Assembly: GCA_910580155.1 (NCBI GenBank)
Contig: CAJTWX010000014.1
Coordinates: forward strand, 1 to 27,696
Length of the DNA: 27,696 nucleotides
Source: an uncultured Alphaproteobacteria bacterium
Lineage (GTDB): Bacteria; Pseudomonadota; Alphaproteobacteria; RF32; CAG-239
Reading direction: 5' to 3'
Shown: positions 23,305-27,696 of the stretch, in pieces
How positions within the stretch are numbered: position 1 is the stretch's first letter
How the letters are laid out: every line of letters starts with the position of its first letter
Position numbers and translations under genes: made by a program
The notes under the pieces: generated by a model
What the model was told of the DNA's origin: nothing
Seen by the model: only the letters and a program-made list of their open reading frames with translations
Database searches by the model: none

Positions 23305-24887
23305 GCGAGCCGGTTTTAGATGTTAAAAGTTTGAATGTGCGCTTTATCCGCGAAGACGGCGGGTTGTTTTCGGCTGTTTATAATAGCAGTTTTACGGTGT
23401 ATGAGGGCGAAGTGCTGGCGATTGTCGGCGAATCGGGGTCGGGCAAGTCGGTAACCGCATTATCACTGATGGGGCTGATTGACCCGAAGAAAGTCCTCTA
23501 TAAAAGCACAAACTCCATAGAATTTGAAGGACGGGAGCTGACGGCTCTTTCCGAGGCGGAATGGCAGCATATCCGCGGGGATAAAATCAGTATGGTTTTC
23601 CAAGAGCCGATGAGTTCTCTTAACCCGCTGATGAAAATCGGGGCGCAGATTGCTGAGGTTATCCGCGTGCATAAAAATGTGTCGGAAAAAAGGGCGTATG
23701 CGCGGGCAAGATATTTGCTGCGGCTGGTGGGGATTGAAAATGCCGCGGAGCGGATGAATGCGTATCCGTTTGAGCTTTCCGGCGGGCAGCGGCAGAGAGT
23801 GATGATTGCGATGGCGGTGGCGAATAATCCGAAGATTTTGATTGCCGATGAGCCGACAACGGCGCTTGACGTGACTGTGCAAAAGCAGATTTTGGAGCTT
23901 ATCTTAAAGCTAAAAGACAAGCTCAATATGGCGGTGATTTTTATTTCGCACGATTTGAATGTGGTGCGAAAAATTGCCAACCGCGTTATCGTAATGCGGC
24001 AAGGGGTGATTGTGGAGCAGGGAACTGTTGGCAATATTTTTAACGCGCCGGTACACCCTTATACCAAAGAGCTGTTGGCTGCTTTTCATAGAACGGCGGC
24101 GAATGAAGATTTTAAAGCACGCAAGCTTATGGAAGCGCGGCATATTTCGGTAGCGTTTCCGATTAAGAAAAATCTGTTTGGCAAAGTTACCAAAGAGGTT
24201 CAGGCGGTGGACGATGTGTCGCTTGCGCTTTATGAGGGGAAGACGCTCGGGGTGGTTGGCGAATCCGGCTCGGGGAAGACGACGCTTGGGATGTGTCTGG
24301 CGAATTTGATTAAATATCGCGGGGAGATTTTGACCGCAAAGTCCGTGCATATCCAAAATGAACGGGATTTCCGCAAAAATGTGCAGGTGGTATTTCAAGA
24401 CCCGTATAATTCGCTGAATCCGCGAATGACAATCGGCGAGATTGTCGGCGAGGGGATAAATGTGCATTTTCCGAAGCTTTCCGAAACTGAACAAAGAAAT
24501 AAAGTAATGCAGGTGTTAAAAGCCGTGGGATTGGGCGATGAGGAGATTTTGAGCCAATATCCGCACGAGTTTTCGGGCGGGCAGCGGCAGCGGATTGCGA
24601 TTGCACGGGCGTTGGCGGTAGAGCCGAAAATTATGATTTTGGATGAGCCGACTTCGGCATTGGATGTGACTGTGCAGGCGGGGATTATCCGTCTACTGAA
24701 GAAAATCCAACGCGAAACGGGAATTGCGTATTTGTTTATTTCGCACGATATGCGGGCGGTACGGGCGATTGCGCACGAAGTGGCAGTGATGCGCAGCGGC
24801 AAAGTTGTGGAACAAGGCAGCGCCAAAGAGATTTTTGAACACCCGCAGACCCGCTATGCACGAGAGCTTATTGGGGCAGCCGGATAA
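23301..24887 (+). CDS. yejF: Fused double ABC ATPase, YejF family
   Basis: The 528-residue protein carries two complete ATPase modules of the DppD/DppF type in one chain. The first has GESGSGKS (Walker A), a Q-loop in FQEPMSSLNPL, LSGGQRQRV and ADEPTTALD. The second has GESGSGKTT, FQDPYNSLNPR, FSGGQRQRI and LDEPTSALD. Both include the C-terminal oligopeptide-transport extension (GNIFNAPVHPYTKELL and KEIFEHPQTRYARELI). All catalytic motifs are intact, so it should power peptide import with YejE and a second permease encoded elsewhere. The start overlaps the yejE stop, and its own stop shares one base with the next gene (TAATG), forming a tight three-gene unit. Confidence 0.95.
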   Translation: MSEPVLDVKSLNVRFIREDGGLFSAVYNSSFTVYEGEVLAIVGESGSGKSVTALSLMGLIDPKKVLYKSTNSIEFEGRELTALSEAEWQHIRGDKISMVFQEPMSSLNPLMKIGAQIAEVIRVHKNVSEKRAYARARYLLRLVGIENAAERMNAYPFELSGGQRQRVMIAMAVANNPKILIADEPTTALDVTVQKQILELILKLKDKLNMAVIFISHDLNVVRKIANRVIVMRQGVIVEQGTVGNIFNAPVHPYTKELLAAFHRTAANEDFKARKLMEARHISVAFPIKKNLFGKVTKEVQAVDDVSLALYEGKTLGVVGESGSGKTTLGMCLANLIKYRGEILTAKSVHIQNERDFRKNVQVVFQDPYNSLNPRMTIGEIVGEGINVHFPKLSETEQRNKVMQVLKAVGLGDEEILSQYPHEFSGGQRQRIAIARALAVEPKIMILDEPTSALDVTVQAGIIRLLKKIQRETGIAYLFISHDMRAVRAIAHEVAVMRSGKVVEQGSAKEIFEHPQTRYARELIGAAG

Positions 24888-26479
24888 TGATGGCAAAAAT
24901 CCGTTATATTTTTTATATGCTGCTGGTTGTTAATGTCAGTTTGGTTTTATATTATTTTAATCAGCGGGATATTTTTCATACTGACGAGCAATGGAGTTAT
25001 GCGCACGCCAATAGTACTCAGGGGGCGTATTTGAGTCCGTCTGTTGATTCTTATATGAGGGATAAAGAACATAGTATATCTTATAAATGGTTAGATAATA
25101 TAATTTTTCACGACTATTTGACTGTGCAGGAAAATGAGCGGTTTGTTTATGGTCATATTGGGGAAAATTTGAAAGTTGTTGAACATCCGCCGTTATATTT
25201 TCTAATCTTGCATACAATATGTTCGTTTTTTCCGGATGTTTTCAGCAAATGGCACGGCGGGGTGCTTAATATTTTGGCTTTTGCTTTGACATTGATTTTG
25301 TTGTATAAATTGTCAAAATTGGTGTTGAAAGATGATGTTTTGGCACTTTTTCCGGTTTTCTTTTGGGGATTTTCCAATATCGGTTTGGGGACGGCATTGT
25401 ATTTGCGGATGTATATGTTACAAACGTTTTTTGCTGTTGGGTTGGCGTATCAGACGCTTTTGATGTTGGACGAAAAGCAGGAGCGTGCGGAACAGCTGAT
25501 ACTAATATATTTATATTCGGCATTGGGAATTTTAACGCAATATAATTCGCTGATTTTTTCTTTTTTTATGGCTATGGCGACCGGTAGTGTCTTGTTGTGT
25601 CGGAAAAATTGGTGCTTGTTACTCAGTTATGGCGGTATAATGCTCTTGAGCGTGTTGACTTTATTTGCTGTTTTTCCCGATGCGTTTGATGTGTTGTTGC
25701 ATTCGCAGCGGGGAACTGAAATTGCTTCGCGAACAACGCGATTTGGGTCTTTTTTATTTTTATTGTTGAAAATAGAAAACTTGCTTGATGTCTGTTTGAC
25801 GCAGTTGTTTTGTTTTCGTGCGGTTTATGGCGGTGTTTTTGTTGCATTTTTTCTTTTGGGGTTTATGGCGGTTTGTAATCGGCAAAGAAATGCGGATATT
25901 CGTCTTCTGTTGTTTGTGTGTGTTTGTACTTTTGTGTTATTAGCGTTTATTATGCCGGAAATGTATGTTTTTTGGTCGCGCTATTTTATGTCCGTTATGC
26001 CGGTTGCTGCAATTTTGACGATATATCTTATTATACAGGGGGGGGTATATCTGAATTTACCGAAAAGATATATCGTTTTTTTATTGAGCTTATTGGTGAC
26101 ACTAAATTCTTTATTTGCTGATTTCAGCCATAGAAGTGCCTATAGTTTTTTGCAAAATATGAAAACAGATATGCAATTTGAAAAAGATGTACATAAGCGT
26201 TTAATTGTTGTTTCAGGTGTTTCATCCTTTTTTTCCGGTACTGAATTGTATTGGAAAACGGATGGCGTTTTCAGGGTTGATGATATATGTGATAATGTTG
26301 GGGAGCGCTTGAATGCGGATTATCTGTTGGCGTTTAATTCAATTATAAAAAGTGTTGGTGATGAAGATAAGATTAAAGAAAAGATGAAAGATGCGAAATG
26401 TATGAGCAATTTAGAATTTGTTTCTGTTATCAAAATATCGGCTGATTTTGTGTTTGATTTGTATAGAGTTGTTAAATAA
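24887..26479 (+). CDS. GT-C type membrane glycosyltransferase (GT39/ArnT-like)
   Basis: The 530-residue protein has an N-terminal helix (about 4-23), a first extracytoplasmic loop with HTDEQWSYAHAN (about 31-42; an acidic pair as in PMT/ArnT enzymes) and VEHPPLYFLILH (about 99-110), then roughly ten further membrane helices and a short soluble C-terminal part. These loops are typical of lipid-phosphate-sugar-dependent transferases acting on the periplasmic face. Donor and acceptor are unknown. Its ATG overlaps the yejF stop by one base, so it is probably translated with yejEF, an odd partner for a peptide importer. It is convergent with the metallophosphoesterase gene. T-rich codon use is stronger here than in yejF. 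Confidence 0.85.
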   Translation: MMAKIRYIFYMLLVVNVSLVLYYFNQRDIFHTDEQWSYAHANSTQGAYLSPSVDSYMRDKEHSISYKWLDNIIFHDYLTVQENERFVYGHIGENLKVVEHPPLYFLILHTICSFFPDVFSKWHGGVLNILAFALTLILLYKLSKLVLKDDVLALFPVFFWGFSNIGLGTALYLRMYMLQTFFAVGLAYQTLLMLDEKQERAEQLILIYLYSALGILTQYNSLIFSFFMAMATGSVLLCRKNWCLLLSYGGIMLLSVLTLFAVFPDAFDVLLHSQRGTEIASRTTRFGSFLFLLLKIENLLDVCLTQLFCFRAVYGGVFVAFFLLGFMAVCNRQRNADIRLLLFVCVCTFVLLAFIMPEMYVFWSRYFMSVMPVAAILTIYLIIQGGVYLNLPKRYIVFLLSLLVTLNSLFADFSHRSAYSFLQNMKTDMQFEKDVHKRLIVVSGVSSFFSGTELYWKTDGVFRVDDICDNVGERLNADYLLAFNSIIKSVGDEDKIKEKMKDAKCMSNLEFVSVIKISADFVFDLYRVVK

Positions 26480-26502
26480 AGCCGAAAGGATGCTACGGGA
26501 TT

Positions 26503-27303
26503 TTATTGAAAGGTGATGACAACGATTTCGGGGCGGCAGTTGAAACGAATGGGGAAGAGACTGGTGCCAAGGCCTTTGGTGACTATCATAGTTTTATCGT
26601 TTTCGGAGATAAGTCCATTATTATAGCGTTGCCCGTAAGCGGAGTTTATAATAGGTGCGCCGATAAACGGAAGGCGGATTTGCCCACCGTGGGTATGAGC
26701 TGCAAGGGTAAGCGCGGTTTTGGGACTTTCGGGGAAAGTATCCGGGGAGTGTGTTATTAAGATAGCAGGAGCAGATGCATTTTGGAAAGCTTTTATAAAA
26801 TCCGGTTTGTCGGTAGTCAGGTCACTGATGCCGATGATTGTCAGGGGGGTGTTATTGATTTTTAATTGATGGTTTTGGTTGTCCAGTACTCTGATGTTGT
26901 GTTTTTGTAAGGCTGTTATGATGTCGTTTTTTCCATACCAGTTATCGTGATTTCCTAAAACGGCATATATGCCGAAGGGAGCTTCAAATGTGGCGAAGTT
27001 TTTGGCAATGGCGTTAATGGGCATTGATGAAGACTGTTTGTGTCCGTTAACATAATCGCCGCCGAGTATAATAATATCGGGGTGTTCTTGGTTGATTGTT
27101 GAGATGATTTTTTTTAATCGTTTTGTTTCATTTGGAGCAATGTGAAAATCTGCAGCAAAAATAATTTTGATGCCGGATAATTCCGGTATGTTCAGGGTGT
27201 AGTGTGTTATTTCCAGTGTATGAGGTTCGTATAGGCAGTAAGCCAGCAAGGTTGATGATGTTATTATGCAAGAAATAAAAAGGCGGCGAATAAAGTTCTT
27301 CAT
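26503..27303 (-). CDS. Membrane-anchored metallophosphoesterase, YkuE/LpxG-like
   Basis: The 266-residue protein has an N-terminal membrane anchor or signal (about residues 8-25) and a calcineurin-like phosphoesterase domain. All five metal motifs are visible: ADFH (DxH, about 50-53), GGDYV (GDxx), GNHDN (GNHD), LITHSPD (H) and AAHTHGGQ (HxH-type). Relatives include YkuE and UDP-2,3-diacylglucosamine hydrolases of the LpxG type, so a lipid or nucleotide pyrophosphate at the membrane is plausible but unproven. ATG 27303 is preferred over 27306 because AGGAG (27310-27314) then sits six bases away. A perfect TATAAT promoter lies upstream. It ends 23 bases from the convergent glycosyltransferase gene. 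Confidence 0.92.
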   Translation of the reverse strand: MKNFIRRLFISCIITSSTLLAYCLYEPHTLEITHYTLNIPELSGIKIIFAADFHIAPNETKRLKKIISTINQEHPDIIILGGDYVNGHKQSSSMPINAIAKNFATFEAPFGIYAVLGNHDNWYGKNDIITALQKHNIRVLDNQNHQLKINNTPLTIIGISDLTTDKPDFIKAFQNASAPAILITHSPDTFPESPKTALTLAAHTHGGQIRLPFIGAPIINSAYGQRYNNGLISENDKTMIVTKGLGTSLFPIRFNCRPEIVVITFQ

Positions 27304-27327
27304 CATTTTCTCCTATGCTGCGAAAAA

Positions 27328-27356
27328 ATTATAAAAGGAAAAATCTATTGACGCAA
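27328..27356 (-). promoter_or_regulatory. Promoter for the metallophosphoesterase gene
   Basis: Minus strand TTGCGT (27351-27356), 17-base spacer, perfect TATAAT (27328-27333). It is back to back with the tRNA promoter. Confidence 0.8.
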
Positions 27357-27369
27357 GTGAAATTTATAC

Positions 27370-27398
27370 TTGCAAAATTTTGTGGCGGCCGCTATAAA
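27370..27398 (+). promoter_or_regulatory. Promoter for tRNA-Arg
   Basis: TTGCAA (27370-27375), 17-base GC-rich spacer, TATAAA (27393-27398). The start would fall about five bases before the mature tRNA at 27410, so only a very short 5' leader is expected. Confidence 0.72.
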
Positions 27399-27409
27399 GA
27401 GGGCATGTT

Positions 27410-27486
27410 GGCGGCGTAGCTCATCAGGATAGAGCAACAGTTTCCTAAACTGTGGGTAGTGGGTTCGAGTCCCGCCGCTGCCACCA
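27410..27486 (+). tRNA. tRNA-Arg (anticodon CCU)
   Basis: A full 77-base cloverleaf. Acceptor stem GGCGGCG/CGCTGCC has seven pairs (one G-U). The D arm is GCTC/GAGC. The anticodon stem ACAGT/ACTGT encloses loop TTCCTAA with anticodon CCT, and the T arm GTGGG/CCCGC encloses TTCGAGT. CCA is encoded at 27484-27486. It reads AGG codons. The 3' end is repeated at 27642. Confidence 0.97.
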
Positions 27487-27522
27487 TTAAAAAGTCCCCC
27501 TTGTGGGGGCTTTTTTAATGGT
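27468..27522 (+). repeat. 55-bp direct repeat, copy 1 (tRNA 3' end plus terminator)
   Basis: Begins in the T loop of tRNA-Arg, covers the 3' acceptor strand, CCA and the following hairpin, and is identical over 55 bases to 27642-27696. The offset is 174 bases. Confidence 0.95.
27483..27522 (+). terminator. Terminator after tRNA-Arg
   Basis: CCCCC (27496-27500), TTGT loop, GGGGG (27505-27509), extended by AAAAAG/CTTTTT with one bulged T, then a T-run. The outer pairing can reach ACCATTAA/TTAATGGT and so includes the tRNA CCA end. Confidence 0.9.
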
Positions 27523-27641
27523 GATAATGTGTTTTGGGCTCGAACCCACGGGTTAGTGGGTTTGACTACAAGCGAAAGGCGGGCGGAGAACGCCGGTCAG
27601 CAAAGCTGATGAGCGCCCGTGCGGCCGAATGAAATGAGGTC
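27523..27641. other. Structured spacer with degenerate T-arm pieces
   Basis: Contains CTCGAACCCAC (27539-27549), the exact reverse complement of the tRNA T-arm segment 27459-27469. A 7-bp hairpin AACCCAC/GTGGGTT (27543-27549 with 27556-27562) has a right arm that resembles a degraded T arm. A nested stem follows: GGGCG/CGCCC (27581-27585, 27614-27618) around TCAGC-AAA-GCTGA (27597-27609). No reading frame is evident. Confidence 0.7.
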
Positions 27642-27696
27642 AGTCCCGCCGCTGCCACCATTAAAAAGTCCCCCTTGTGGGGGCTTTTTTAATGGT
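27642..27696 (+). repeat. 55-bp direct repeat, copy 2 (tRNA fragment plus terminator)
   Basis: Identical to 27468-27522 and runs into the window end, so its true length is unknown. It holds only the 3' part of a tRNA (from the T loop to CCA) followed by the same terminator hairpin (about 27657-27696). No matching 5' acceptor strand, D arm or anticodon arm precedes it, so it is a tRNA fragment and not a second functional gene. Confidence 0.92.

Noticed and set aside
27571..27659. A second complete tRNA gene ending at the second CCA
   Set aside because: No acceptor 5' strand, D arm or anticodon arm pairs with the repeated 3' end. Only the T loop to CCA part is present.
27468..27696. CRISPR array or integron
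   Set aside because: Only two copies with a 119-base interval, no cas genes and no integrase in the window. The repeat is explained by the tRNA end and terminator.

Overview
The window looks like chromosomal DNA of an alphaproteobacterium that has not been well studied. The strongest evidence is a circularly permuted (two-piece) tmRNA gene at 19340-19659. Its tag reading frame encodes ANDNFAPVAVAA, the alphaproteobacterial type. It lies next to an alpha-type SspB and a small ribbon-helix-helix protein. Coding regions are moderately AT-rich and intergenic regions strongly so. Genes are closely packed, with many TAATG or ATGA overlaps. I see no transposase, integrase, phage module or CRISPR array. 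A host-associated, gut-type alphaproteobacterium would fit, but that is inference.

Layout. 1-4.9 kb: a protein of 27-residue helical repeats, YbaK deacylase, a DUF2157/GDYXXLXY membrane pair, a YihX-like HAD hydrolase and a large protein with a faint RelA/SpoT-like signature. 5.0-8.7 kb: inorganic pyrophosphatase with a clear promoter and a shared terminator, then a minus-strand run of MFS transporter, NfeD-like protein, QmcA-like SPFH protein and a small membrane protein. 8.9-9.7 kb: a DUF2934 mini-protein and the only long non-coding stretch, which is very AT-rich. 9.7-17.9 kb: a glycogen/alpha-glucan operon, glgB-glgX-malQ, followed after a strong hairpin by a GT-C type membrane glycosyltransferase. 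17.9-22.2 kb: two membrane proteins with long acidic Ala/Pro/Glu tails flank a minus-strand ssrA-sspB-RHH block. 22.3-26.5 kb: yejE-yejF and a second GT-C protein. 26.5-27.7 kb: a membrane-anchored metallophosphoesterase and tRNA-Arg(CCU). The tRNA's 3' end plus terminator is repeated exactly 174 bp downstream, at the window edge.

How the genes fit together. GlgB, GlgX and MalQ would make branch points, remove them and rearrange the released maltodextrins. glgC, glgA and glgP are not here. The tmRNA tags stalled proteins and SspB hands tagged proteins to ClpXP; here they are neighbours on one strand with no obvious terminator between them, so they may share a transcript. The 806-residue protein resembles LtaS/MdoB-type membrane sulfatase-fold enzymes but appears to have lost the metal-binding residues, so it may be a pseudoenzyme. 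The best candidates for something not yet described are this pseudo-sulfatase and its tailed neighbour, the ssrA-sspB arrangement, the RelA/SpoT-like protein and the tRNA-tail repeat.
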